Assembly: GCA_035642535.1 (NCBI GenBank)
Contig: DASQSE010000158.1
Location: 4,987-68,986, forward strand
Length of the DNA: 64,000 bases
Direction: 5' to 3'
Source: Jatrophihabitans sp035642535
Lineage (GTDB): Bacteria; Actinomycetota; Actinomycetes; Mycobacteriales; Jatrophihabitantaceae
Below, piece by piece: positions 40,658-50,325 of the stretch (its first letter is position 1; each line of letters opens with the position of its first letter). The notes under the pieces are model-generated. The model was given only the letters and a program-made list of their open reading frames with translations. It was not told where the DNA came from and searched no databases. Position numbers and translations under genes: made by a program.

Positions 40658-43600
40658 CCGAACGCCAACAGGTCGGAGGCGGCGACGACCAGCGCCGCCG
40701 TCGGCTGCCACGCGAACACGCCCGGCACCGCGCCGTCGGCAAACGCGACGTCCGGCCCGCACATGCCGCGCAGGAACAGGTACAGCACCCCGCCGAGGTG
40801 CGCGGCCGGGTCGTAGCTCGGCAGCCGCCAGCGCAGGAAACGGTGCACCGCGACGTCGTAGAGCAGCGCCTGCAGCGGGTAGTGCGCCTCGATCATCGCC
40901 GCCGCGAGCGCGGCCGGCCGGTAATCCCACGCGGTCAGCGGCGCGTCCGGCACGCCGAGTCGGTTCGTCTTGTAGTCGATGACGAGGTAGCGCCCACCGA
41001 CCCGGACGACCGCGTCGATGCTCCCGGCGAGGTAGCCCTTCAGCACGGTGTCGCCGAGCATCGGATCGCGCAGCACGTCCGCGTAACCGAGCAGCGAATC
41101 GTCGGGCGGCAAGTGCGCATCCAGCAGCGCGGCCAGATCGCCCAGCCGGGACGTCCCGTTCGGGCGGTCACCGCCGCGCAGCGGCAGCTCGAAGTCGAGC
41201 TCGGCGAGCCGGTCGGCGGGCGCGATGTCGGCCAGCGCGCGTCCCTCGAAAATCGAGCCCAGCGGGGTGCGCAGCGCGGGAAGCAGCGCCGCGCTCAGTG
41301 CGATCGGATCGACGTCCGGCGGCCCGACCCGCGCGACCTGTTCGGTGGCATGTTGCTCCACTTCGCCGAGCAGTTCGCCGGCGGTCGGGTCGACGTGTTC
41401 CAGCACGGCATGCACCAGCGTCCCGAACGCCGCGCCCGCAGGCAGCTCGTCCATCGGCGACACCACCTCGCGCAGCTCGCGCGCCGCAGCCGCCGGCACC
41501 GCCGTCACCGGCTCGTCGTCCTTCTCCTCGACCTCCGGCTCGCTGCCGATCGCCGGCCCGCTCTCGTGCACACCGGACGTCAGCGCCGAATACGAGGTCC
41601 GCCGCCAGGAGGTGTCGAGTGTGCGCCCGAGCATCGCAGCGGTGAGCACTGCCGGGGCGTCCGTCGGTCGCGTCCACGTGACGTCGCCTGCCTCCGGTAC
41701 GACGTCCACGGAGAGGCAGCCGTCGACCGCGAGCGTGGCCGCCTGCGCCACCGCCTCGCCGCGCACCGGCACCCGCTCCGGCACTCCGTCAGCGGGCGCG
41801 GGACAGAACAACAGCCGGTGCAGCGGTGCGAACGGCGTGTTCTTCGTGCTCGGCGCCCACCATGCGGTTACCTGCGCCTGGGCGCGGGTGAGCGCGACGT
41901 ACAGCAGCCGCAGGTCCTCGCCGAACTCCTCGCTCTTGTCCCGCGCCTGGTCGGCCCGGAACGACGGACCGCCCGGGCCGCCGACGTTGCGCACCCGGCG
42001 CTCCGTCACGTCCTCATGGAACAGCGGGATGTCCGGCTCGCGGACCCAGCGATCCCAGCCGAAGGGCACGAAGACGACCGGGAACTCCAGCCCCTTGCTG
42101 GCGTGCACGGTGACGACCTGCACCGCGGCCGCGTCCGAGTCGAGGCGCCGACTGCGCTCGACGGAGGAGTCCTCGCCGGCCTCCTCGACGCGGTGTCGCA
42201 GCCACTCCAGGCCGGCGGTCAGCCCGAGCTGTCCGGTGAGCGTCGCGGCGTGCAGCGCCTCGCTGACGTGCCGAAGGTCGGTCAGCAGCCGCTCGCCGTC
42301 GACCTGGCCGAGCAGCCGGGACGGCAGCCGCTCGTCGCGGCTGATCGTCTCGAGCAGCGCCGCGACGCCGCGCTGCTCGTGAACCCGCAGCCACCCGCGC
42401 ACCCGCAAGGCGAGCCGGTCGACGTCCTCGGCGTCGAGGAGACCGGCGGCGTCCCATCCGACGAACGGCGACACCGCGAGCCGGCGCACCCGGCCGGAGC
42501 GGTGCGGCTGCTCCAGCGCCTCCAGCAACACGATCCAGTCGGCCGCCGCGGACGTGCGGAACACGCTCGACGTCGTTCGCTGCACGGACGGCACGCCCGC
42601 GGCGAGCAGCGCCTCGTGCACGAGATCGAGTTGCGCGTTGGTGCGCACGATCACCGCGAGATCCGCGGGCTGCAGCGGACGCACCGCGCCAACTCGCGGC
42701 GTGAACGACGGTGCGCGCTCGAGCAACGCGACGATCTCGTGCACGACGTCGCGGGTGACGAGTTGTCGCGCCTCGTCGACCGGCATCGCCATGGCGCGCA
42801 CCATCCTGAGCTGGACGGGCGGCGCATCGGTGGCCAGCGACCGCCCTGCGTGGGCGGCGGAGACCGGCGCGACGGCGATGCGCGGATCGCCGAGCGCGGC
42901 GCCGCGGAGCAGCGCGTCCAGCCCGCGCAGCAGCTCGGGATCGCTGCGCCAGTTCTGGCCGAGCGTCGCGCGCTCGTCGGCGATCTTGGTCGCGTCGAGG
43001 TAGGCGTGCACGTCCGCGCCGCGGAAGGCGTAGATCGCCTGCTTCGGGTCACCGATCAGGACAAGCGTGGCGACGCCGTGGAAGGCGCGGCGCAGGATCT
43101 CCCACTGCACGCCGTCGGTGTCCTGGAACTCGTCCACGAGCACGATGCGGTAACGCGCGCGGAGCCGAGCGGCCGCGGCCGGACCGGTGTGCTCGTCGGC
43201 GAGCGTCTGCTGCAGGCGGGTGAGCAGGTCGTCGAAGCCGAGGATGTGCCGGGACCGCTTGCGCCGGTCGACCTCGTTGCGGACGGCGTGCGCGAACCGC
43301 AGCCGGACCACTGCGTCGCTCTCGCCGTCGGCATCGGCAGGCACCAGAATCGCCTGGCCGTCCGCGACCACCGCGCGGGCCAGGGCCTGCGCGTCGGCGA
43401 GCCGCAGCGGCGGGACGACATCGGCGCCGTGCCCCCACTTGCGCAGGTAGAGATCCTGCACGACCTCGTCCACGAGATCGTCGAGGTTCTCGACCAGGAC
43501 AGCGCTCTGGTCGACGTCGCCGGCAGTGCCGAGGCCGACGAGCATCTGCTGGCAGAACTGATGCGTGGTCGCGACCGTGGCGGCATCGAACGAGGCGAGC

Positions 43601-43917
43601 GCGCGGACGAGTCGCTGATGGCGGGCCGGCACGTCCTCGGCTGCGAGATGGTGCACCAGTTCGTCGCTACTGCGTTGCGCGGCGTGCGGGTCGCGCAGCG
43701 CGTCGCGCGCGCTGACGAGGCGCTCCCGCACCCGGTCGCGCAACTCACGGGTGGCAGCTCGGCCGAACGTCACGACGAGCAGCTCGTCGAGCGTCGCGAC
43801 ACCTTCGGCGACGTAGCGCGTGACGAGCCCGGCGATGGTGAACGTCTTGCCGGTGCCCGCGCTGGCTTCGAGGACAGTGGTGCCCAGCGGCAGCGGCCCG
43901 AGCAGGTCGAAGGTCAC
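40654..43917 (-). CDS. recB: Exodeoxyribonuclease V beta subunit (RecB)
   Basis: About 1087 residues. It starts VTFDLLGPLPLGTTVLEASAGTGKT (Walker A at about 20-27). UvrD-like helicase motifs follow: LVDEFQDTDGVQWEILRR (Walker B), LVLIGDPKQAIYAFRGAD, LGQNWRSDPELL and VTVHASKGLEFPVVFVPFGW. The C-terminal RecB nuclease domain has the motif YLVIDYKTNRLG (Asp/Lys of the Mg site). It is the 3'-5' helicase and nuclease of RecBCD. The GTG start overlaps the recC stop (GTGA). An upstream ATG would add residues within recC. Confidence 0.94.
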   Translation of the reverse strand: MTFDLLGPLPLGTTVLEASAGTGKTFTIAGLVTRYVAEGVATLDELLVVTFGRAATRELRDRVRERLVSARDALRDPHAAQRSSDELVHHLAAEDVPARHQRLVRALASFDAATVATTHQFCQQMLVGLGTAGDVDQSAVLVENLDDLVDEVVQDLYLRKWGHGADVVPPLRLADAQALARAVVADGQAILVPADADGESDAVVRLRFAHAVRNEVDRRKRSRHILGFDDLLTRLQQTLADEHTGPAAAARLRARYRIVLVDEFQDTDGVQWEILRRAFHGVATLVLIGDPKQAIYAFRGADVHAYLDATKIADERATLGQNWRSDPELLRGLDALLRGAALGDPRIAVAPVSAAHAGRSLATDAPPVQLRMVRAMAMPVDEARQLVTRDVVHEIVALLERAPSFTPRVGAVRPLQPADLAVIVRTNAQLDLVHEALLAAGVPSVQRTTSSVFRTSAAADWIVLLEALEQPHRSGRVRRLAVSPFVGWDAAGLLDAEDVDRLALRVRGWLRVHEQRGVAALLETISRDERLPSRLLGQVDGERLLTDLRHVSEALHAATLTGQLGLTAGLEWLRHRVEEAGEDSSVERSRRLDSDAAAVQVVTVHASKGLEFPVVFVPFGWDRWVREPDIPLFHEDVTERRVRNVGGPGGPSFRADQARDKSEEFGEDLRLLYVALTRAQAQVTAWWAPSTKNTPFAPLHRLLFCPAPADGVPERVPVRGEAVAQAATLAVDGCLSVDVVPEAGDVTWTRPTDAPAVLTAAMLGRTLDTSWRRTSYSALTSGVHESGPAIGSEPEVEEKDDEPVTAVPAAAARELREVVSPMDELPAGAAFGTLVHAVLEHVDPTAGELLGEVEQHATEQVARVGPPDVDPIALSAALLPALRTPLGSIFEGRALADIAPADRLAELDFELPLRGGDRPNGTSRLGDLAALLDAHLPPDDSLLGYADVLRDPMLGDTVLKGYLAGSIDAVVRVGGRYLVIDYKTNRLGVPDAPLTAWDYRPAALAAAMIEAHYPLQALLYDVAVHRFLRWRLPSYDPAAHLGGVLYLFLRGMCGPDVAFADGAVPGVFAWQPTAALVVAASDLLAFG

Positions 43918-46900
43918 TGCATGTCCTCGACGATCAGCAGCGGTCCCCACACCCGGCGGGCGAGCGCGCCGAACCGGGTGGGCTCGTCGGGGAATTCCTC
44001 ACCCGCCGCCGGCGATGCCGCGGTCAGCCGGTCGAACGGCGCGTCGCGGCCGTAGACGAGGAGGTGCTCAGGCTCGTCGCGTTCCGGGCTGAACCGGTCG
44101 GCTTCCCAGCGATGGCATGCCTCGGGCAGCGCGTCGGCGACGGCCGCGCCGCGCTGCCGACGCGTGGCGTACTCCGCCGAAGCCTCGATCGCGAAGGGCA
44201 GCGGCTCGCGCAGTCCGGCGTCGCGGATCTGGACGAGCAGCTTGAGGCATTCCTTCGCGACCGACAGCGGAATGCCCCCGAACGTCGAGCGGCATGCGGC
44301 GTCGCGCTTTCGGCCGACGGTGACGGCGCGGCACCCGGGGTCCTCGGTCGACGCGACGAGGGCGAGGTAGCGGACCCACGCCTGCAGCCGCTGCCGTGGC
44401 CTGAGCGTCGCGTAGGTGACGGTGAGCAAGGCGCCGTCGCGGATTCCGCTGAGCGTGCCGGTGAGCACCCGGCCGTCGCCGAGGTCGACGGCGACGTCGC
44501 AGGTGGTCGCCGCCGCCGCGCGCTCCTTGGCGCTGGCGGCCATGATCGCGTCGATGCGGTGGCCGATTTCGCGCATCGCGTGGTTACCGAGCGGGCCGGG
44601 CGGCAGCTCGCCGCGCAGGTGTTCGAGCCGCGCGGCGTGCCGCGGCGTGGTCCCTCTGAGACAACGCTGCAGGACGCGTTCGCCGATCGCCCAGCCCTGC
44701 AGGCCGTCCAACTCCACCGTGAGCGCGTCGTCCGGCTCGTCGTCGCCGCTGGTGGTGGCGACCGCGAGCCGCTGGCGGAGGAAACCGCGCACGGGGTGCT
44801 GCAGAAACCTGATCAACTCGTCGAGACCGATCTCTGCCGCATCGGCCGCCGGCAGCGTCGTGCCCACCAGCGGCGGCACCGGGCGGCGTTCGTGTGCGGC
44901 CGCCACGGCGCCCGCCAGGCCTGCCGGGTCGAACGAGAACGGCTCGCGGGTGCCCAGCTCGCCGGGTCGGAAGTTGCGCGCGTCGAACGGCTGCAACGGG
45001 TGGTGGATGACGGCATCCTTGCCGGCGACATCGAGCAGTTCCTGAAGCGGGACGCAGGGCGGCACGTCCGCCCCGGTGCGCGGGTCCTTGCCGGTGTAGG
45101 TGATGATCAGGTGCTCGCGAGCGGCGCAGATGGCGTCGAGGAACAGCTGCCGATCCTCGCTGCGCACATCGCGCTCGCCGGTGCGCGGGTCGCGGGCGAG
45201 GATGTCGTCGCCGTCGGTAATGCCCTGCCGCGGAAATGCGCCGTCGTCCATGCCGAGCAGACAGACGACGCGGTGCGGCACGCTACGCATCGGGACGAGC
45301 GTGCAGACGGTGAGCGTGCCGGTGCGGAAGTTGGCGCGGGTCGGTCGGCCGGCGAGGCGGGCGCGCAGCAGCGCGGTGAGATCGGCGAGGCCGAGCTGGA
45401 TATCTGCGTCGGTCGCGTCCGCTGCGCTCGCGGCGACCTCGTCGAGCTCGCGCCGCAGCTGCATCTCCTGCCACGGCAGGGCGGCCGCGCCGATGTCCTG
45501 GACGAGTTGGGTCAGCAACCTCGCCCACTCGGGGACGGCGCGCGGTGTGTTGAGTTCGCGCACCGCGTGATCGACACGGTTGACGAGTTCGGCGAACCGG
45601 CCGGCCAGGTCGATGTCGGCGGAGTCGACGTCGTCGAGCGGCAGCGTGCCGCCGACGTCGCGGTCGCCCTCCTCCATCGCAACGCCGAGCAGCACCCGGT
45701 CCAGCGCGGACCGCCAGGTGCCCTGCCCGATGTTGGCCAGGCCGTAGCCGGCGCGGTGCGCGGCGTCGAGTCCCCAGCGCGCGCCGGCCGCGACCGTCCA
45801 GTCGCGCAGCCGCTCGAGGTCGTCGTCATCGAAGCCGAACCGTCGACGGACGGGCGCTGCGCCGGCAAGATCCAGCAGCTGGGTGGCCGTCACCCGGCTG
45901 GCGGCCAGCTCGAGCAGTTGGGCGAGCAACGACAGCAGCGGGTTGGTCTGTCGCAGCGACCGGTCGGCGAGCTTCACGCGCAGCTTCGCCGCCGGATGTC
46001 CGCCCGGCTCGTCGGCGATCCCGAAGCTGGCCGCGACCAGCGGTGCGAACGACTCGACATCCGGGCACATGATCACGATGTCGCGCGGCTCGAGGGTCGG
46101 GTCCGCCGCGAGCAGCCCGAGGATCGCCTCGCGGGTGATCTCCACCTGCCGGGCCGGGCCGTGCGCGGCATGGACCTGGAGGCTGTTGTCGACCGGGTGC
46201 GGCTCGCTCACCTGATCGCTTGCGAGCTGTTCCTGGAGATGACCGAGCAACGTCCGCGGCCGGTCCTCGATGGGGTGATGCACGTCGGTCGTCTCGGCGC
46301 CGTTCAGCAGCTGCTGCAACTCGCGGACGTCGCGGGACAGGCTGGCCAGCAGTGGATTGTCGACGACGGGACGCTGCGCGCGCCGCCGCCCCGGCTGCTC
46401 CCCTGCGCTCTGCACGGCTGCCCACAACGCCGGCGACGGATGGTGCAGCCACAGCTGGACGTCGCGGGTACGCGCAAGTGCCTTCAGGATCTGCACGCGG
46501 GCCGGCGAGATCCGGGTCGCCCCGAAGATCGAGAACGACGGACCGGGCGCGATCCGCGCGCAGGCGGCGTCCAGCAATTCGGCCGGCGACGCGACGCCGA
46601 TGTCGGCCTGTAGTCGCCGCCAGAGCTCCGCCTGCCACGTCAGGTCGGCGGGCAGCGGCGACCCGTCGCCCTGCTCGTCCCGGCCGTCGAGCCAGGCGAG
46701 CAGCAGCTGCGGCCGCGATCGCGAGTAGCGCGCGAACAACCCGGCGAGCTTGGCGGCGACGGCGAATCGCCGCCCCTTGTCCCCCGATCCGTCCAGTCCG
46801 AGGTGCGCGGCGAGCACGGCTGCCCACGGTTCGGCCGCGCATTCCTCGATGACTCGCAGCAGCGGCCACACCGACCGCTCCGCGGACCAGGCGTCGACCG

Positions 46901-47162
46901 ACGCGGCATAGCCGGGATCGGCCTCGGCAACCGCCTCGTCCAGCACCGATGTGTAGGACGGGAATTGCACGTTCGCGCAGACCCCGTCGCCGTCGGCAGC
47001 GCCGAGCACGTGACTGAGCTGCTGTGCCAGCCACCGCTCGACGCCGCGGCTGGGCACTGCGACGACCTCGGCCCGGAACGGATCCGCCGCGGGCGCCCGA
47101 AGCAGGCCACCCAACGCCGAGACAAGAGCATCCGCCCGCTCGGCCCGATGGATCAGCAGCAT
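43914..47162 (-). CDS. recC: Exodeoxyribonuclease V gamma subunit (RecC)
   Basis: 1082 residues. The N-terminus (LLIHRAERADALVSALGGLL, then VAVPSRGVERWLAQQLSHVLG) is typical of RecC. Inner markers include IFGATRISPARVQILKALA, DIVIMCPDVESFAPLVAASFG and MRSVPHRVVCLLGMDDGAFPRQ. Helicase residues are degenerate, as expected for the Chi-recognition subunit. It is the first gene of the recCBD operon, and its ATG has no strong Shine-Dalgarno. The 217-bp gap upstream (47163-47379) holds no gene I can support and must contain the operon promoter. Confidence 0.92.
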   Translation of the reverse strand: MLLIHRAERADALVSALGGLLRAPAADPFRAEVVAVPSRGVERWLAQQLSHVLGAADGDGVCANVQFPSYTSVLDEAVAEADPGYAASVDAWSAERSVWPLLRVIEECAAEPWAAVLAAHLGLDGSGDKGRRFAVAAKLAGLFARYSRSRPQLLLAWLDGRDEQGDGSPLPADLTWQAELWRRLQADIGVASPAELLDAACARIAPGPSFSIFGATRISPARVQILKALARTRDVQLWLHHPSPALWAAVQSAGEQPGRRRAQRPVVDNPLLASLSRDVRELQQLLNGAETTDVHHPIEDRPRTLLGHLQEQLASDQVSEPHPVDNSLQVHAAHGPARQVEITREAILGLLAADPTLEPRDIVIMCPDVESFAPLVAASFGIADEPGGHPAAKLRVKLADRSLRQTNPLLSLLAQLLELAASRVTATQLLDLAGAAPVRRRFGFDDDDLERLRDWTVAAGARWGLDAAHRAGYGLANIGQGTWRSALDRVLLGVAMEEGDRDVGGTLPLDDVDSADIDLAGRFAELVNRVDHAVRELNTPRAVPEWARLLTQLVQDIGAAALPWQEMQLRRELDEVAASAADATDADIQLGLADLTALLRARLAGRPTRANFRTGTLTVCTLVPMRSVPHRVVCLLGMDDGAFPRQGITDGDDILARDPRTGERDVRSEDRQLFLDAICAAREHLIITYTGKDPRTGADVPPCVPLQELLDVAGKDAVIHHPLQPFDARNFRPGELGTREPFSFDPAGLAGAVAAAHERRPVPPLVGTTLPAADAAEIGLDELIRFLQHPVRGFLRQRLAVATTSGDDEPDDALTVELDGLQGWAIGERVLQRCLRGTTPRHAARLEHLRGELPPGPLGNHAMREIGHRIDAIMAASAKERAAAATTCDVAVDLGDGRVLTGTLSGIRDGALLTVTYATLRPRQRLQAWVRYLALVASTEDPGCRAVTVGRKRDAACRSTFGGIPLSVAKECLKLLVQIRDAGLREPLPFAIEASAEYATRRQRGAAVADALPEACHRWEADRFSPERDEPEHLLVYGRDAPFDRLTAASPAAGEEFPDEPTRFGALARRVWGPLLIVEDMQ

Positions 47163-47379
47163 TCGGCGTTCGCCCCTACCACGCCGCGATCTTAGAAGGG
47201 ACCTCCGTCGCGTACCGGCCCAGGAGACGTCAACGCGCGTTGCAGGAGTCGTGGAAACCGGTTCAACAAGTCAATGCAACGGGATATCGAAACTGCCGTT
47301 CCAGACCCGGCTGAGGAGCTGGCCAGGACCAACACGCCCGCGGCGCAGATGGCCGCGCCGGCTCGCAGCCTCGTCTCGG

Positions 47380-48390
47380 CTACTCCTCGCCGCCCTCGGC
47401 CTGCTGCTCCTCGGCCTCGGCCTGCTGCTTCTTGGTCGGCTTGCGGCTGCTCGTCCGGGTCGTGGCCGGCGCGGGGTCCCTCGGCCGGCTGATGACGACC
47501 TCGGCGAAGGCCGCCAGCACGCTGTCGAGTTGCTGCACGATGCGGCGCTCGGATTCCTGCTGCGTCGCGCGCAGCGCCTTCTCCACCTCGCCGCGGTCCG
47601 GACGCTCATGCACCGCGCCGTGCAGCTTGTCCACGCCCTGCTCGATCGAGCCGGCCAGCGTGCCGGCGTTGTTGCGCACGCTCTCATCGACGTGCCGGAT
47701 CCGGCCCTCGACCTCGTCGACGCGGTCGCCGAGGCCTTCCAGCCGACCGCCCAGCCCGTCCAGCTTCTCGGTCGGATCGACCGCGGGCCGGGAGAGAACC
47801 TCGTCGAAGCGGCCGTGCAGCTTGCCGGACTCGTCGTCGAAGCGCTGGTGGACGGTGCCGGTCAACTCGTCGAAGCGGCCGTGCACCGCGGGGATGTCCA
47901 ACGTGCCGGGCAGCGCTTCGACGGCCGCGTGCGTGCGGCCGACCGCGCCGTCGGTCTCGTCGAGCCGAGCGTGCATGTGCTGCATCCGGTCGTCCAGGCC
48001 GTCGAGCCGCCCTGAGATGCCCTCGAAGCGGCCGGCCACCCCGTCCATCCGCGCCTCGAGCGCCTCCAGCGGACGGCCCACCCGCTCGGCCAGCCCGGCG
48101 AGCACGGTCGTGATCTGCTGTAGCACCTCGTCCTGCGCATCGATGCGGGCGAAAGCCGCATCGAGCCGCTCCTGGATCGCGCCGACGGCGTCCTGCGTCT
48201 TGATCAGGCGAGGTTTGCTGTCCGCGAGATGACCCTCGATCGGCTTGAGCCGACTTCGGACTTCGTCGATCAGCTCGACCATCTGGCGCTGCTCTTCGGC
48301 GCGCATCTCAGAGGCGCGGCCGAGCATCTGGCGCATCTTCTCAAAGGCTGGTGGCGGCGCTTCGATGGCCTGCTCTTCACCGACGTCCAC
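47380..48390 (-). CDS. Coiled-coil protein of unknown function
   Basis: 336 residues, almost wholly charged heptads. An N-terminal segment (FEKMRQMLGRASEMRAEEQRQMVELIDEVRSRL) is followed by repeated LDGLDDRMQHMHARLDETDG- and LDGLGGRLEGLGDRVDEVEGRIRHVDESV-type stretches, and a Lys/Glu/Gln-rich end (RKPTKKQQAEAEEQQAEGGEE). No membrane segment is present. A long alpha-helical rod, perhaps a cytoskeletal or scaffolding protein, is likely. GTG 48390 has GAGAGG upstream; the frame continues to a GTG at 48447 without a ribosome site. Divergent from the DHA2 exporter (149-bp gap). Confidence 0.72.
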   Translation of the reverse strand: MDVGEEQAIEAPPPAFEKMRQMLGRASEMRAEEQRQMVELIDEVRSRLKPIEGHLADSKPRLIKTQDAVGAIQERLDAAFARIDAQDEVLQQITTVLAGLAERVGRPLEALEARMDGVAGRFEGISGRLDGLDDRMQHMHARLDETDGAVGRTHAAVEALPGTLDIPAVHGRFDELTGTVHQRFDDESGKLHGRFDEVLSRPAVDPTEKLDGLGGRLEGLGDRVDEVEGRIRHVDESVRNNAGTLAGSIEQGVDKLHGAVHERPDRGEVEKALRATQQESERRIVQQLDSVLAAFAEVVISRPRDPAPATTRTSSRKPTKKQQAEAEEQQAEGGEE

Positions 48391-48539
48391 GCTGACGACC
48401 TCTCTGCGTCCGGCGGCCGACCAGAGTCCCCGGCGCTCCGGCGGCACACCCTCTGCCCAGAAAGCTACCGAACATCACGTAACGCCTGCGGGCCGGGTCC
48501 GCACTGATCGGAGATAGGTTGGCGGAGAGGAGCAGCGAG

Positions 48540-50057
48540 ATGGGTGCGACGCGGCGCGAATGGCTCGGCCTGGTCGTCCTGGCGCTGCCCTGCCTCGTCT
48601 ACGCGATGGACCTCACCGTGCTCAACCTCGCCGTTCCGTCATTGACGGCCGACCTGCACCCGAGCGGCACCCAGCTGTTGTGGATCGTCGACGTGTACGG
48701 CTTCCTGCTCGCCGGCTCGCTCATCACGCTGGGCACGTTGGGCGACCGCATCGGCCGGCGCCGCCTGCTGCTGATCGGCGCGGCGGCCTTTGCGGCGACG
48801 TCCCTGGTCGCGGCCTGGGCGCCGAGCGCGGCGGTGCTGATCGCCGCTCGCGCGGTACAGGGCCTGGCCGGTGCAACCATCGCACCGTCGACGCTCTCGC
48901 TGATCCGGACGATGTTCACGGACCCGCAGCAGCGGACCGTCGCCATCAGCGTGTGGATCACCAGCTACTCCGCCGGCGCCGCAGTCGGCCCGCTGCTCGG
49001 CGGCGTGCTGCTCGAGCGGTTCTGGTGGGGCTCGGTGTTCCTGCTGTCGGTGCCCGTGATGGTCCTGCTGTTGGCGGTCGGGCCGCGGCTGCTGCCCGAA
49101 TACCGCGACCCGTCGCCGGGCCGCCTCGACCTGGCCAGTGCAGGGCTGTCGCTCGTCGCGGTCCTGGCGGTGGTGTACGGGCTGAAGCAGATCGCGCAGC
49201 AGGGCGTCGGGCAGCCGGCGCTCGCCGCCGTCGTGCTCGGCCTCGCGCTAGCGGTCGTGTTCGTCCGGCGGCAGCGACGGCTGGCCGAGCCGTTCCTCGA
49301 CCTGCGCCTGTTCCGGCTGCCGGCGTTCAGCGCGGCGCTGACCAGCTACGCGCTCGGCATCTTCGTGATCTTCGGCAGCGACCTGCTCATCGGTCAGTAC
49401 CTGCAACTGGTCCTCGGGCTGTCGCCGCTGCGCGCCGGGCTGTGGGTGGTGCCTTCGGCGCTCGGCTTCATCGTCGGCTCGATGTTGGCGCCGCGGCTCT
49501 CTTCGGTCGTCCGACCCGCCGTGATCATGACGGTTGGTTCGCTGGCCGGCGCACTCGGATTCGCGATGTTGACGTTCGTCGGCGGACGCTACGGGCTCGC
49601 GCTGATCGTGACCGGCACGACGGTGCTGGCTGTCGGCCTCGCGCCGGTGTTCACGCTTGCGACCGACGTCGTGGTCGGAGCAGCGCCGGAGGAGCGCGCC
49701 GGCGCGGCGTCGGCGATCTCGGAGACCGCTGCTGAGCTGGGCGGGGCGCTGGGCATCGCGCTGCTCGGCAGCATCGGCAGCGCGGTCTACCGCAGTCAGG
49801 TGCCGGACGCGCTGCCCGCGCACGGCACGCTGGGCGGCGCGGTGCAGTCGGCGTCCCGGCTGCCCGCGCAGGTCGGGACGCCGCTGCTCGACGCCGCGCG
49901 CGAGGCGTTCACGCACGGCCTGCAGGTCACAGCCGGCGTGTGCGTCGCGATCCTGCTGCTCGGCGCCGCGGTGACCGCGTTCCTGCTGCGCCGCCCCGCG
50001 CCTGAGCAGGTCGAGGTCGCGCCCGCGCTCGCGCTCGCCGAGGTCGGCTGCCCGTAG
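48540..50057 (+). CDS. DHA2-family MFS drug exporter
   Basis: 505 residues with 14 membrane helices. DHA2 hallmarks are LPCLVYAMDLTVLNLAVPSLTADL in TM1, GSLITLGTLGDRIGRRRLLLIG (loop 2-3 motif A), RAVQGLAGATIAPSTLSLI (motif B) and YSAGAAVGPLLGGVLLERFWWGSVFLLSVPV (motif C, antiporter). It should export drugs or other cationic/lipophilic compounds using the proton gradient. ATG 48540 follows GGAGAGGAGCAGCGAG. No regulator is adjacent on this side. Its TAG stop lies within the vapB operator palindrome. Confidence 0.9.
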   Translation: MGATRREWLGLVVLALPCLVYAMDLTVLNLAVPSLTADLHPSGTQLLWIVDVYGFLLAGSLITLGTLGDRIGRRRLLLIGAAAFAATSLVAAWAPSAAVLIAARAVQGLAGATIAPSTLSLIRTMFTDPQQRTVAISVWITSYSAGAAVGPLLGGVLLERFWWGSVFLLSVPVMVLLLAVGPRLLPEYRDPSPGRLDLASAGLSLVAVLAVVYGLKQIAQQGVGQPALAAVVLGLALAVVFVRRQRRLAEPFLDLRLFRLPAFSAALTSYALGIFVIFGSDLLIGQYLQLVLGLSPLRAGLWVVPSALGFIVGSMLAPRLSSVVRPAVIMTVGSLAGALGFAMLTFVGGRYGLALIVTGTTVLAVGLAPVFTLATDVVVGAAPEERAGAASAISETAAELGGALGIALLGSIGSAVYRSQVPDALPAHGTLGGAVQSASRLPAQVGTPLLDAAREAFTHGLQVTAGVCVAILLLGAAVTAFLLRRPAPEQVEVAPALALAEVGCP

Positions 50058-50072
50058 CACATGTGCTATATT
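50055..50072 (+). promoter_or_regulatory. vapBC operator palindrome and -10 box
   Basis: TAGCACATGTGCTA (50055-50068) is a perfect 14-bp palindrome that starts at the stop codon of the exporter gene. It overlaps the putative -10 TATATT (50067-50072), from which transcription would begin at about the vapB GTG (50080), i.e. a leaderless mRNA. This is the expected layout for antitoxin autorepression. Confidence 0.6.
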
Positions 50073-50079
50073 CGTACGT

Positions 50080-50325
50080 GTGACGAGGACCGGGCTCCGT
50101 GAACTCCGCCAGCAGGCCAGTGAATTAGTTCGCCAGGCCGAGGCCGGCGAGACGATCATCGTCACCGTCAACGGGCGGGAGGTCGCTGAACTCGGCCCCG
50201 TCCGTCGCCACCGATGGCGACGCACCGCCGACATCGCCGAGATATTTCGCGGCACACCGGACGCCGAGTGGGCGACGGATCGCGCCAAGGTGGCGGATTC
50301 AGTCAAGGATCCGTTCGGCCAATGA
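50080..50325 (+). CDS. vapB: VapB/Phd-type antitoxin
   Basis: 81 residues. The N-terminal DNA-binding Phd/YefM fold (GLRELRQQASELVRQAEAGETIIVTVNGREVAELGPV) is followed by a basic linker (RRHRWRR) and a C-terminal toxin-binding tail (AEIFRGTPDAEWATDRAKVADSVKDPFGQ). GTG start. It overlaps vapC by the ATGA junction. It neutralises the PIN toxin and represses the operon through the palindrome just upstream. Confidence 0.88.
   Translation: MTRTGLRELRQQASELVRQAEAGETIIVTVNGREVAELGPVRRHRWRRTADIAEIFRGTPDAEWATDRAKVADSVKDPFGQ

Noticed and set aside
40658..40930. Longer N-terminus for recD
   Set aside because: The extra codons lie inside recB, and the ATG overlapping the recB stop fits the known RecD N-terminus.
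40630..44055. An 1141-codon plus-strand frame opposite recB
   Set aside because: Composition is that of an antisense shadow in GC-rich DNA, while recB on the other strand has all the helicase and nuclease motifs.
47274..47492. A 72-codon plus-strand frame in the gap before recC
   Set aside because: No ribosome site, biased shadow-like composition after about residue 40, and overlap with the coiled-coil gene on the other strand.
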